64,000 nt of DNA. Source: Helianthus annuus. Its lineage: Eukaryota > Streptophyta > Magnoliopsida > Asterales > Asteraceae. Shown here in pieces: positions 1 through 10,230 of the stretch (positions are counted from its first letter, which is position 1; every line of letters begins with the position of its first letter). The notes below the pieces were generated by a model. It saw only the letters and a list, made by a program, of their open reading frames with translations, was not told the origin of the DNA and made no database searches. The DNA is taken from positions 82,154,079-82,218,078 of the forward strand of contig NC_035433.2 in NCBI RefSeq assembly GCF_002127325.2, read 5' to 3'. A program made the position numbers and the translations under genes.

Positions 1-1793
1 CTGACTTCTGTTTTCCAGCATCTGAAAACCTCAAGTCCAATCCATCACCCTCATTGGGAGAGATCAGATTGTCGGAGGAATCCACAGTATCAAAAATCTG
101 GGCAGCAGTCTTCTCCACCGTCTTCTCCACCTGCACGGTGGGATCGCAAACAAAAGGTGCCGCAGGCTCCTTGATCACCACAGGCTCCTTCGGCACCCCC
201 GCGTCCGCAGCAGCGGTATGCGTGGGAGACGAAGGGAAATCAAAAAATGAAAAACCTGCATCTTGTGATTCTGCAATACAAAGAGCAATAACTGTTAATC
301 TAACACGTTGTGCATGCAAAACAATGAAAAAAGTTATACTCACCAGTAGCAACCGCAGGTTTCTTTTGCGCCGGAGCAGCCCTTTTAGACTGCAGCTTCC
401 GACGTTTCGGTTCACCACCACCAGCAGCCTTTTGCTCTGGTTCTCTCTTCTCACCAACAACGGGGGGACCCACATCAGTTCCACTTGCAGCCGCACCACT
501 ACCTAGAACACCCAAACCCTCAAGGGTTTCAGATACTACCACATAATCGGTATATCTGCGATAACAGGATCGATAGGTACCTGCGGCCTGAGACACCGAA
601 GGAGGGACAACTGAGCCTTCAGCCCTCCCCTTACCACGACCCCACGTGGTTTTCTTCACCTCCTTCTTCACTACGTGCTTCTTGGGGGTGCGCTTTTCAA
701 ACTTCCCCAAGTCCGCAAGCATAGCTGCATGGGGGAAATCAAGCAAACAAATTACAAGGGTGAACTGGGAAAACAAGTACAACTTAGAAAATACCTTTTG
801 CGCCTTCTAGCACGGGTGCCTGCAGCACATCACGTTTGGGTACGCGGAAGTTGCTAACAATTTCCAGATTAAAACCTTCCCGCAACTCAACCGGAATCAG
901 CTCAACCTGGCCCTTGAAATCGGGCTCGAACATCCTCCACAAGCCAATCGCATCCACTGATACAACACATGCATGCATATTATTACAAGGACAATGAAGC
1001 AAGGAAAACAATAAAGAGTAACAAGCTTATCACCACTCTTTTCCCGCAGAACGGGCCTTGCCTTCCTATCCGGCCTAGTAAGCATCATCCGCAACACCCA
1101 CAACTGGTTGTTATCTTACTTCTTAAGTTCAATAGGCCGCAGCCTAGAGAACCAATCCACAGTCTTTGCGATGGCGACAGGAATATCCTCATCAGTAACG
1201 CCAACATTGACATTCCGGAAGGACATATTGGCATAGACCGCACAGGCTTTAACATAGAAGAATTTCTTCTTCCAGTCGGTCACACCCTTAGGAGGCGTCA
1301 CCAACTTCAAACTCCCATTACGTTGAGTAAAAGAGAAAAAACCAGTGTTCACCGTCAACTGGTAAAATCGCCGGAAATTTTCAACAGTAATGGGCAAGCC
1401 ATGGGCACAGAAGGTATACTCAAAGTTCCTGATTTGGAACATCCCAAATGGACTAAGTTGGGAGATATGGAGATGATAGTACTCCAACACCTCCGCAACG
1501 AACACCGTCACCGGCAACCGAAGGTTGCCTTCGGTGAAAAAATCTGCCCACAAAGTAATATAACCGGCCGGAGCATCGGCACCGGTATCCCCCTCTTGTG
1601 GGTAAGTAGCCTCCCACTCGCCGGCCATATGAACGGTGGTCATCAGGTTTTTAAAACTACCCTTTGACCACTTCAACACCGGTAACCCACCATCGGGAAC
1701 ATCAACGTCATCATCTTCGTCTTCATCAGCCGCTACCACCGGCTGTTCAGGGTTCTCGCCCTCCACATTGTGTGGATTCGACGGTTCAGCCAT
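1..1793 (-). pseudogene. antisense spliced ORF, 'putative gypsy type transposon' (PF04195-like) protein
   Basis: The ATG at 1793 opens a 225-codon stretch with an acidic N-terminus (EDEDDDVDVPDGG) and a conserved-looking core (residues about 40-225, including WADFFTEGNLRLPVTVFVAEVL) that I recognise as the plant domain annotated 'putative gypsy type transposon'. An in-frame TAA at 1114-1116 interrupts it, but the frame continues with WVLRMMLTRPDRKARPVLRE to a GT donor near 1033. Further exons fit at about 956-795, 724-344 and 270 to beyond position 1, with GT/AG borders. The third is basic (KRTPKKHVVKKEVKK), the fourth acidic. The function of these proteins is unknown. The stop suggests a decayed copy. 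Family call is from recognition only; homology was not searched. Confidence 0.6.
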
Positions 1794-3565
1794 CAGGAAT
1801 AAAGAAGATGAACACTACAAACTCAGAAAACCTCACCGGAAACTTCAAACAATTGATCGGAGAAGACAAAGTAACTTCTTTTCTCTCACCGGTAAAATTT
1901 TGAAATTTCGAACAAGTGAGGGGAAACCACGAACGGTTTCCCCTTATATACCCATCGCAATTAATGCGGAGGGAGAAAACGAATCATCACGTTCAAAAAG
2001 AACGAATTACGCAACACCACGTGTCAAGCGCCGTTTCCGCTGACGGTTATCACGCGCGCGTGGCCGCCCACGCGCCTGACATAAGAGACCTTTACACTCC
2101 TTGCTACAGTGCATTTAATGCCTCAGGCAGTGCAAATGTCCTTTCATTTCAGCACATGCCAGAATGACCTCACCAACTTCCACCAACCACACGTGAGGTC
2201 AGCCACGTATGCAACAAAAAGCGACTACATTATCCAACTATAAGCGGCATGCGGTTTCTCTGGTATACCGCACCATAACCCATACCGCATGTCGTTTTTT
2301 TTACATACCCCTAAAAATAGGCAAAAATATATATCTCCACACTATAAGGGGGTATAATACCTGTCCGCACTACCCACGAGCACACGTGGAATATGCGGAA
2401 ATGACACACACGAGCCCGTTCAGGTGTGTCAGATACTCAGAACCAGCGTTGTTCTTTGGACTGAACCGTATCTCAGAAACAGGTAAACCGCATTGCCTTC
2501 ATTCTCTTCAAGCTTCAAATCCCTCTTGTCCGGTTCACAACCACAGAGGGTGCATAAACAACTTCTTTAACAAGAAGAAGGAAGGGAATATACGTGAACG
2601 CACATCAGCAACCCTGACTCCTGATCCTTCAAGGGCCACATCCGAGCAACAAACCCGTTTCAAGCGAATATGGGGTGACAAAACCGCAGACACTCACGAG
2701 TCGCTGCGGACATAACCATAGCTTCCGCAAACGGTTGCTACGGAAGAGCCACAACTCACTTCACATCGAGGAACGAAACTACTTCAAGGAAAACTCCTCG
2801 GTATTGGAGCGTGAAGGAAGGTGCCTAAGGAAGAGATGCGGATGAGATCCCTAATGATCATACGAGCCCTTGTCGAACAACAAGCGATCGAACAAGCGAC
2901 AACAAGTCTGCTTATGACTTTGTTACCCTACTTGTAACATGGATAGAATAAACAATGGTGGGCATTACCATGCCTATGACCATGTTTATTTGACCATTAT
3001 CCAGAATCACATTGTTCGACCAAACATGGCCAACAATGACGCAAGTACTCAACGTTATTCCCACAACCGTGGCCAACAAGGTCAAGCAACGAGGTAACCG
3101 CAAAGGACGTGCGGTTACTAGAGAGCTAATTAGAAGAACACGAACACCCCACAAAAGGGGTCATCATTTGATGTCCAATCATGACATCAGAAAACTCTCT
3201 TCTTCGTTCACCACCTCAAAGGTTGGTTCGAAGTTTGTGCACACCTTCAACCACCATCTCAGAGATTGGTTCGAAGTTTGTGCATACACCCAGCAAGGTC
3301 TCAAGGTTGGTTCGACACACCAACATGTGGCACCCAACCCAAGGTTGAGAATTTCGCATCAGACGAAACATTTTCACCGGTACGGAAGAGGCGTCAAATG
3401 ACCCTTCCAGACCTCCAGCTTGATTTACAAACAGCAAAGACCATCCACATGGTCTAGGATCTTCTCCAAACTCCAGACTACCTTCTAAACACCATAGTCT
3501 AGTACTCCTCCCACATGCAACTTGCATATGGCAGCAACACTAGACTGGGGGGACTTGAAGGGGTA
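1794..3565. repeat. non-coding part of the Tat-like element, dispersed ATGCGG/CCGCAT words
   Basis: No credible gene is seen. The hexamer ATGCGG or its complement CCGCAT, plus close variants, recurs in both orientations (for example near 1965, 2250, 2283, 2393, 2490, 2835) and continues into the LTR. Direct repeats of a GGTTCGAAGTTTGTGC-type unit lie at about 3222-3310. A G-rich tract at 3546-3552 followed by GGACTTGAAGGGG is the best polypurine-tract candidate before the LTR. Confidence 0.4.
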
Positions 3566-4414
3566 TGGTCCCAGATCTCGCGTCAACATCGACCGCGAGT
3601 GACCATTACCCTTATCAAAACCCCCGCTAGCTAACAACCTACTTTTGTCCATACGGAAACGCATCGACATAGTGATTGAATCCAATCTGTCCAGTGATAG
3701 AGGACTTACCTGGAATAGTAGAACGGTAGAGTGATGCGGCATAGCATCACATCTGGTGTATGAAAACGAAAGTATTCACAGCGATGCGGCCTCGCACCGC
3801 GTCCAGTGAACACTTCTATCAATACAGGGAAGCTGGATAACAGCAACAGTCACCACAGGCGACGATGCGGCTAGCACCGCATCTCGCGTATTTCTTGATC
3901 ACAAGCAAGAGACGCGATAACACCAGATGTTACCGCAGGCAGCGATGCGGCTCGCACCGCATCCTATACGCCCAACAAGTGGGACTGACACACCAGTGCA
4001 AGTAGCGCCACTGACAGTCATCTGGCAGGGCTACGTAAATAACAGACTGACGTGGCGTATCCTCTACACCCGACAAGCCTGACACACCTGCAAAGGTGCA
4101 GCACGTCGTCAGTCTGTCCATCATCCTCCTTCACTCCTCGGCTATAAATACCAACCCCAAACCAGGTTTGAGGTATCTCTTCACAACTCTCTCACTACTA
4201 CTACTATCATACTTTGCTTCCCAAGCAGATTACTGATTCTCACGCCGGAGAGTGGTAACAAGGAGCACCCCCCACCCCATCGTCCTTGTTACGAGTCACG
4301 GTTTGTTTCCTTGTGCAGGAGATCAACCCACCGGTGATCCAGTCAACGATCCTCGGGAGGAAGGGATTAACCCTTCTTGACGAGACCAGTGAGTTAACCC
4401 CACCCGGTTAAACA
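3566..4414 (+). mobile_element. candidate 3' LTR of the Tat-like element
   Basis: Begins TGGTCCCAGATC just after a purine-rich tract and ends GGTTAAACA (TG...CA). A TATA box (GGCTATAAATACC) lies at 4141-4153, followed by a pyrimidine-rich leader. This is the layout of a plant Gypsy LTR with U3-R-U5 on the plus strand. The U3 part holds three hairpin-like GATGCGG...CCGCATC units (about 3782-3962). The start is uncertain because the partner LTR is not in the window. Confidence 0.5.
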
Positions 4415-4752
4415 TTGTTTCATCAATTATGCTTTCTGCGTTTATGCTTATTTTAAACAACCCCATGTGTGAATAAAGCAGTTGTCTTTTTTTTATTTTT
4501 TTATTTTTCCATGATTTTTCAGTGTTGCAGTAGTTACCACTTTTTTTATTTATTTATTTTTTTTAATTTCAGTTTACCTTTGAACCCACAAATCTAATTG
4601 TTAATTATATTAGAAATTTTTTAGTCAGATTCGCTAACAAGGATGAGGTTTATTAAGATCCGTCAAGCAAATCTCCAATGGCGTCTTGTTGAACGACACT
4701 CACAACAACAAGTATCTTACATGACGTGTTTTTGAGTTTCAGAAAGGTCAGT

Positions 4753-4812
4753 ATTATGTTAAGTTCACTTCTTGATTTATAGATTATGTTAAGTTCACTT
4801 CTTGATTTATAG
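4753..4812. repeat. 30-bp perfect tandem duplication
   Basis: The unit beginning ATTATGTTAAGTTCACTT occurs at 4753-4782 and immediately again at 4783-4812. The rest of 4415-4913 is AT-rich DNA with T tracts in which I see no gene. Confidence 0.9.
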
Positions 4813-4913
4813 ATACTGGTGGTTCGATGGATATACTATCATACATTATTTAACAAATAAGATAAAAACAAAAATCATCTCATTCGTGGTTGGGGTTAGT
4901 GATGGATGGGTTA

Positions 4914-6893
4914 GGCTACTGGGTACGGGGACCGTCGCCGGAGCGTCCAGGAACGGCGCCGCCCAGCACACCGTGGCCCCCCGTCCCCGTCTTCAGCGTC
5001 GAGAACAAGACGTAGGAGACGGCCATGTGAAGACAAAAAAATATGTGGGGACCGAGGCTATTTGACCGTTTAATAAAAAAAAATTATTTCACAATTTAAA
5101 AACTTTCAAACGGTAACTTTCCCCCATTATATAAAAATCCAACTTTTTTTCATCTCCATTTACCATTTTGACTCCTTTTCTCATCTCTCTTACTTTATTT
5201 TTTATAAAACATCTTCCACTTTAATAAACTTATATTTTACCATGGATCCATTCAACAGCCCGAACAATCCGAACGTTCCCAACAACCCGAACAATCCCAA
5301 CAACCCGACCCAACCGAATGTTTTCTCGGTTTCGGGATATTATCCGATGATCGAACCAAATCAATTCTCTCAATATTCGTCAAATGCCTTTGCCGCATTC
5401 CAACACTCACCGAACCAATTCTCTCAATTCTCTCTAAGTCAAGCCCTTCAACAATTGATGATGCCGGGTGCTTTTAATCTCCAACTGAACCCGACGCAAC
5501 CCGTTGAACCCCAATCGAACCCGACACAACCCGAACGAACCGAACCCGACGAGGATGTGGATGTTGTTCCTGAAACCCAACCGCAAAAAGAAAAAAGGCA
5601 AACGAAGAAAAGTCAAGCAAGTGGTGGGTGAGCAACCGTCCAAAGCAAAGGCAAAACCGTGGACGCCAATCGAGGAAGAAGCCTTAGCGAAGGCTTACAT
5701 AGGCACGTCTACACACCCGACAAAAGGTTGGTAAAAATAACTTTTTTTTAAGTTTATATTTTTTAGAATTAGTTTTTTATTTTTTGTAACATATTTTTAA
5801 GGTAATAATCAAACGGGTGACGGGTTTTGGAAGGCGGTTTTGGCGAAGTTCCTTGGGCTAATGGACCAAGGCCCGTATCACTCGGTGTCATCAAAGTGGC
5901 GAAAAATGAACGGGTTCGTCAATAAGTTTTGCGAAGAATATAATAAAATATATTCAAGCGGGCGTCTTGGCGGCATGCGCGACGAGTATGTGTTTAAAAA
6001 GACGTTGGAGATGTACAAGGAGAACAATAATAATACCTCGTTCGCACACGTTCGCGCGTGGGAAGTTTTGCGAACGCACCAAAAATGGGTGCCGATTCCC
6101 AACGAGGTGGAGATGGCGAAGCGGCAAAGGACATTGGAATCCGGGAGTTTTAGCATCGGTGGATTGGACGCGAGGTGTCACATAAACTTAAACGATGACG
6201 CCGAGTTCAACGAAGAAGAATACGCTGTACATGAAGCGGAGCGTCCCCGGGCCGGGACAAATCAAAGAAGGAGCGGACGAAGGAGAAAGAAAAGAAAAAG
6301 GTGGACCCGAAGATGGACGAGTTTATGGCACAATTTAAAACGTACACCGAGGTCATGACCCAAAAGGCGAAGGCGAAGGAGCGGGCCATCGAAGAAAAGT
6401 CTCGTGTGGTGGGAGAAAAGTTACGCGAAAAGGTCCGATTGTCCGATGAAAAGATCCGATTGTCCGATGAAAAGATTCGGCTCAAGGAATGGGAAACATT
6501 AACGATTGATGTCGATAATTATCCTGAGCCGAAACGTTCGACTTTTAAAAAACTACAAAACGACATTATGAAGAAGCATCAAATTGGTTGATTTTTTTTA
6601 GTCTATGTTTTTTATTTAACTCTATGTTTTTTTTAAGTTTATGCTTTTTTTTTTTAAGTTTATGTACTGTTTTTTAATATTAATGAAAATATTTTTATTA
6701 ATTTACTTGTTAAATGTTAAAAAAGTGGAAGATTAAAAAATATAAAATATAAAAGTGGTGGGATATGATCATCTAGGACCATCCTCCCATTTCCACTAGT
6801 TTTGTGGGATAGACCATACTTGGGAGGACTATGATGTGGCTCCTAGGTGGCGGATCATCCTCCAAGGGAGGATGGGCACCATACCATGTAGCC
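4914..6893 (+). mobile_element. PIF/Harbinger element carrying only the accessory (ORF1) gene
   Basis: The left end GGCTACTGGGTACGG (4914) pairs as an imperfect inverted repeat with the right end, which reads GGCTACATGGTATGG on the minus strand and finishes at 6893. The left flank is TTA, the usual Harbinger target; the right flank is TTT, so one target copy may have mutated. The element is about 2 kb and holds the Myb/SANT accessory gene but no DDE transposase, so it could move only with help from a complete element. Confidence 0.55.
5242..6591 (+). pseudogene. Harbinger ORF1: Myb/SANT-like DNA-binding protein with NAM-associated C-terminus
   Basis: A Pro/Asn/Gln-rich N-terminus (PNNPNNPNNPTQPN) starts at ATG 5242, preceded by AT-rich promoter-like DNA. 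The SANT-like region follows (WTPIEEEALAKAY, then GDGFWKAVLAKF and SSKWRKMNGFVNKFCEEYNK), split by an intron of about 80 bp between 5727 and 5802 (AG acceptor in front of GTAATAATC). The C-terminal part (WEVLRTHQKW ... DPKMDEFMAQFKTYTEVMTQ) resembles NAM-associated domains. Two frame changes break it: one in the A-rich tract near 5583-5596 and one in the C/G run near 6244-6256. A 15-codon-scale repeat (VRLSDEKIRLSDEKIRL) lies near the end. In Harbinger elements this protein binds DNA and brings in the transposase. Confidence 0.65.
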
Positions 6894-7103
6894 TTTTGGA
6901 ATGGTGTTTAATGAGCTTTAAGTGTCAATTATTATGAGTTTTTATGTGTGTAATTGCTTGGAATTAGTTGATTATGAGTTATTGTGTTATTGCAGGTAAA
7001 ACACATAATAGGACCACAGATGCGCGCTAATATTAAATACTTTCCAATCAGGTCCATGTGCTTAGGGAGGCCTGGCACCAGATGACACGCCACAAGCAAC
7101 ATT

Positions 7104-7878
7104 TTACACCACTCCCGCAGATTTGTCTATACTTGTATGCGGGGATAGTGATTTTGGTCACACTTAGTATTTGCAAAAGCACTCAAGGATCCCACAAAAG
7201 TTATCGCAACCACACTCGATACGCGCGGTAAGTATTTTGAAATCGTTTTTTATGTGTTTGTGTTTAAGATATACGGATACTTATCCATAAAGAATAATTA
7301 TGTTCAATAGATGAGACATGCAACAAGTATAAGAGAGCGGCAGATCATATCAAGATGTTCGAAAAGTTAGGTGTAACAATTTTGTTCGGAATCAATGCAA
7401 TCAAATTATTTGGATACGATAGGTTGAAGGATAAATCTTTTGACTGTATCGTTTTCAATGCCCTCATTGTGGGACTTTCAGAAAGGAATGGGATCTGATC
7501 AATATCGAGTGTGCGATGGTTAGCGGTCAATTTCTTTTATTGAGTATGAGGTTCTTTCTTTTATTCGAAAACTTTGCAATAACATGGTTTTGTATTTTTC
7601 AGGAAAACAAGAAACTAATTGATAATTTTATGAAGAGTTCCTTCGGCCACATGAACCCGGAGGGTCAAACTGACTTGACCGTCAAGACTATCGGTCCGTT
7701 TGTGAAGTGGGAGGTTACGAAATTGGCTCGCAAAAACAAATTCTTTACAAAGAGGTCAGAGGCCTTCCCCGACTTGGAATACAAATACTACATTTGCAAG
7801 ATGGGGGACGGGAATAACCCGGACAACACGTTTAGCACCAAAGACATGCATACTTTTATGTTTGATAAACGTGTTTGA
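7104..7878 (+). pseudogene. DUF2431 (BMT5-like rRNA methyltransferase domain) gene fragment
   Basis: Three separated coding pieces match the order of DUF2431/BMT5-like proteins (plant At4g26485-like; yeast BMT5 methylates a uridine of 25S rRNA). Piece 1 (about 7104-7209) gives LSILVCGDSDF and, after a frame change near 7155, FAKALKDPTKVIATTLDTR before a GTAAGT donor. Piece 2 (about 7312-7497) gives NKYKRAADHIKMFEKLGVTI and the FDCIVFN motif, then a TGA. Piece 3 (7602-7878, after a TTTCAG acceptor) gives ENKKLIDNFMKSSFG, a PFVKWEVTKLA segment and the terminal TFMFDKRV before TGA. FDCIVFN normally continues NFPH; here it reads NALIVG. The breaks and short upstream region point to a pseudogene or a captured fragment. 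Recognised by motif order only. Confidence 0.55.
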
Positions 7879-8059
7879 GTCTTGTTAGTGAGATGTGTGC
7901 TTGTTCTTGGTTTTATATCTTTTGTTAGTTTGAACATGTATATCTCATGAAAATCTAACGTTTTTGTTGTTATTCCTTATGGTGATATGTTGTATGGATG
8001 TTTTTTTTTGTGTTATTCCTTGGTAAGAAATATGCTTCAAATCACTTTCGGATTTTAGA

Positions 8060-8245
8060 CTTAACAAAGTGAGTGAAACTTAACATTACACTTTAGAAAA
8101 AATCGTGCACATAATATTTTTAAGTATGCACTTAGACTTTCATGTGTGCACTTTAGTGAAATAGTGCACTCTGGTGAATAATGAGACTTTCTTGTATGCA
8201 CTTTAGTGAGAAATAGTGCACATGAGACTTTCATGTGTGCACTAG
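8060..8245. repeat. array of GTGCAC/TGTGCACTTTAGTG words
   Basis: At least six GTGCACT- or TGCACTT-type words separated by GAGACTTTCATGTGT-like spacers. A related short stretch (GTGCACTCTAGTGAAATAGTGCA) recurs near 11238, which suggests both derive from one unrecognised element. No coding capacity is seen. Confidence 0.6.
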
Positions 8246-8370
8246 TTTGTCTCTTCAGACTCCTCTTTTTAAGGAGACCTGGTATGGTGAGGCTCATCCT
8301 TAAGGGGATAGGGCCGTCACGTCATCGGAAATGAGGATGAGCCTAAAGGGGATGACCAAGGGGGTGGAGG

Positions 8371-8376
8371 ATGAGG

Positions 8377-8431
<55 letters not shown>
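8371..8431. repeat. (TA)n microsatellite
   Basis: About 30 TA units directly abut the left end of the element starting at 8432. Confidence 0.95.
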
Positions 8432-8434
<3 letters not shown>

Positions 8435-8765
8435 CAATGCTCTACAAGAAACCTTATATTTTTAGGAAACTTAGCAAACTCAACTTGTGGCCTACATCTA
8501 TCCACGTATCCCACAGTCAACTGATCTTCCTTTTTGCATACAAGGGTATATCAGTAATTATACATATACCCAACCCAAGATCTTTTCCCAATTTGATTTG
8601 ACATTATCATTAATGCCCATCACCTCATTTGTACAAATCACCAAACCTCCTATTTCTTTTACATTATTTCATTTTACATCTTTTTTAACATCTTCTCCAT
8701 TAATGTCCCCCTCATATCTCCTTTAACATCTTCTCCTGCAAATCATCCTGTCTCCATTAATGTCC

Positions 8766-8871
8766 ATGGAGGCAAATCCACCAACCTCCGAGTTAATGTC
8801 GCCGGTCCATAGTTTCCCCAACATGTTCATTACCAGTGACTTCCATACTGATGAGGAATTAAATGCTCAAG
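8766..8871 (+). CDS. possible first coding exon (35 codons), unrecognised
   Basis: The ATG at 8766 opens MEANPPTSELMSPVHSFPNM and ends at a GT donor (CTCAAG/GTTTGT) at 8872. No continuing plus-strand exon could be found, which fits an internal deletion of the original plus-strand gene. No family recognised. Confidence 0.25.
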
Positions 8872-8983
8872 GTTTGTCTCTTTATCTAACTTAACTCCCT
8901 CGAATGTATGTTTTTTTTTGTATTAAAGACCCTGAAAATTAATCATTTTTAACATTAAACAAATTAAAGACCCTAAAAATTAA

Positions 8984-9043
8984 CTAACCACGGTTTCTTT
9001 GCATTCCATTGCCAGAATTATCATCTGCGATGTCTTTTTTTCC
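8984..9043 (-). other. duplicated, diverged copy of the last exon of the minus-strand gene
   Basis: This 60-bp block and its flanks repeat the terminal exon at 9132-9190 about 148 bp downstream in the gene's direction. It keeps an AG acceptor (TTAGCAG/GG) and a matching terminal TAG. One extra base would shift the frame and give an early stop if it were spliced in. It could act as an alternative last exon. Confidence 0.5.
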
Positions 9044-9131
9044 CTGCTAATTAACCCGTGTTAGGCAAACTTCAAAGTCAGACCATTAATTATTTTGGGA
9101 AACAAAACAAATCAAAGCCAATAATATTTAA

Positions 9132-9856
9132 CTAACCACGTTTTCTTTTACTTCCACAGCCAGAACTATCCCCGGCAATGCTTTTTTTCCCTACCATTTA
9201 ACACATGTTAGTCAGGTTAAACTTGATATGCAAATACCAACTATTGTAACCAAAGGCACTTACCTTTATGATTTTTGCTCTGTCCCTCTTTGCTTTCCAC
9301 ATAAGCTTCTTTATGCCCTGATAAATTAGTAACAAAAACGATTACTCCAACAAGAAACGATACAAATTATACACAGTATTACTGGTTAACTTTTACCGGT
9401 TTTTCGTCGTTTCCCAGGGCCTGGTGACCCACTATCAGTATCATCATACACTGCAACGCAGCCAACAAAAGTCTGTTACGAACAGGAACTAATCCAACAC
9501 ACTATACATATATACATCACCTTCAACTGTGTTCAAGGTTCATACACACATCAATACTAACCTAACTCCCTTTGGGTCGGACCAAAGCCAGATTGTTGAT
9601 TGGAAGGACCTTCCTTGGATTCGTCGGAGATAATAACAACACTACGCCTTTCAGACCTTTTCCGCCCTAATATAGGTCTCGAAGTCCTATATATATAAAA
9701 CAAAACAAAATCAGTTGCCATTTTGGGGGAAATCGATTGAACAAAACCCCCTTTTACAGGTCCGATTACAAGAACTAACCTTTTACTTGAACTCTTCATC
9801 TTCCTTAATCGTTTCAGTTTAACCGACGACGACAAGATTATGAACGATTTCCTCAT
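9132..9856 (-). CDS. five-exon gene for a 122-aa basic protein inside the TIR element, unrecognised
   Basis: Minus-strand exons at 9856-9780, 9686-9562, 9450-9397, 9317-9264 and 9190-9132 all have GT/AG borders; their lengths (77, 125, 54, 54 and 59 nt) sum to 369 nt, exactly 122 codons plus TAG, with no internal stop. The product is rich in Lys, Arg, Ser and Gly: KRLRKMKSSSKR near residue 20, GRKRSERRSVVIISDE in exon 2, GKRRKT in exon 3 and a KRKRG C-terminus, so nuclear localisation is plausible. The gene starts close to the right TIR and runs inward. That five exons stay in frame argues that it is, or recently was, a functional gene. No family recognised; it may be the element's own accessory gene or a captured host fragment. 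Confidence 0.55.
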
Positions 9857-10230
9857 TCTCCATGATCGACACTATCGGCTTCTGTCTTAGGGTTAGAAAG
9901 TACGAATCGATGTTGTTTGGCGAGAGAGAAACATGAACAGTGAGTAATGAGTATCTTGTGGGAAAGATAAAGAAGAAAACATTTTGAATTGCTTTGAAGT
10001 TTTGATTAGACGCCTACTGCATGGCAGGGATTTGGTTTTCCAAATTTCATTTTCCACTACCGAAAATGCCCTTCCAGTTGTACTAATGGGAGTTAAGTGA
10101 TTTCTTTTAAATATAATTCATACCAAAATTATCAGAGCCATTGATCAAGTTAGATGAAAGGTAATCAATGGATGACAATGGGTTTGCATAGTTTTCTTAA
10201 AAAGATAGAGTTTCCTATAGAGCCCAGCCC

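Larger units (their letters stand above)
1..4414 (+). mobile_element. 3' portion of a Tat-lineage Ty3/Gypsy retrotransposon
   Basis: The left edge appears to lie inside a Gypsy element that reads on the plus strand and enters the window after its pol genes. Seen: a spliced antisense ORF (1-1793, minus), a non-coding stretch full of ATGCGG/CCGCAT words, a run of six G's near 3546, then an LTR-like segment with a TATA box and a CA-type end at 4414. Known: Tat-lineage elements (Grande, Ogre relatives) often carry an extra antisense ORF between pol and the 3' LTR. Inference: the left LTR and gag-pol lie outside the window, so the target-site duplication cannot be tested. Confidence 0.5.
8432..10230. 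mobile_element. TIR element inserted in a (TA)n tract, probably a short MULE
   Basis: The left terminus GGGCAATGCTCTACAAGAAA pairs with the minus-strand reading of the right terminus, GGGCTGGGCTCTATAGGAAA; similarity continues for about 45 bp into an AAACT(C) block. Both ends are flanked by TA repeats. The 1.8-kb interior holds a possible first exon on the plus strand (8766) and a five-exon minus-strand gene (9132-9856). No transposase is seen, so the element is non-autonomous, or a MULE that lost its transposase but kept or captured a small gene. Confidence 0.6.

Noticed and set aside
969..1667. 232-codon plus-strand open frame
   Set aside because: It lies opposite the PF04195-like minus-strand gene, whose protein has recognisable features; the plus-strand translation is low-complexity and looks like a shadow.
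1916..3457. Several plus- and minus-strand open frames of 60-170 codons behind the Tat-like antisense gene
   Set aside because: No domain, no consistent codon character, and they run through the ATGCGG repeat region and toward the LTR.
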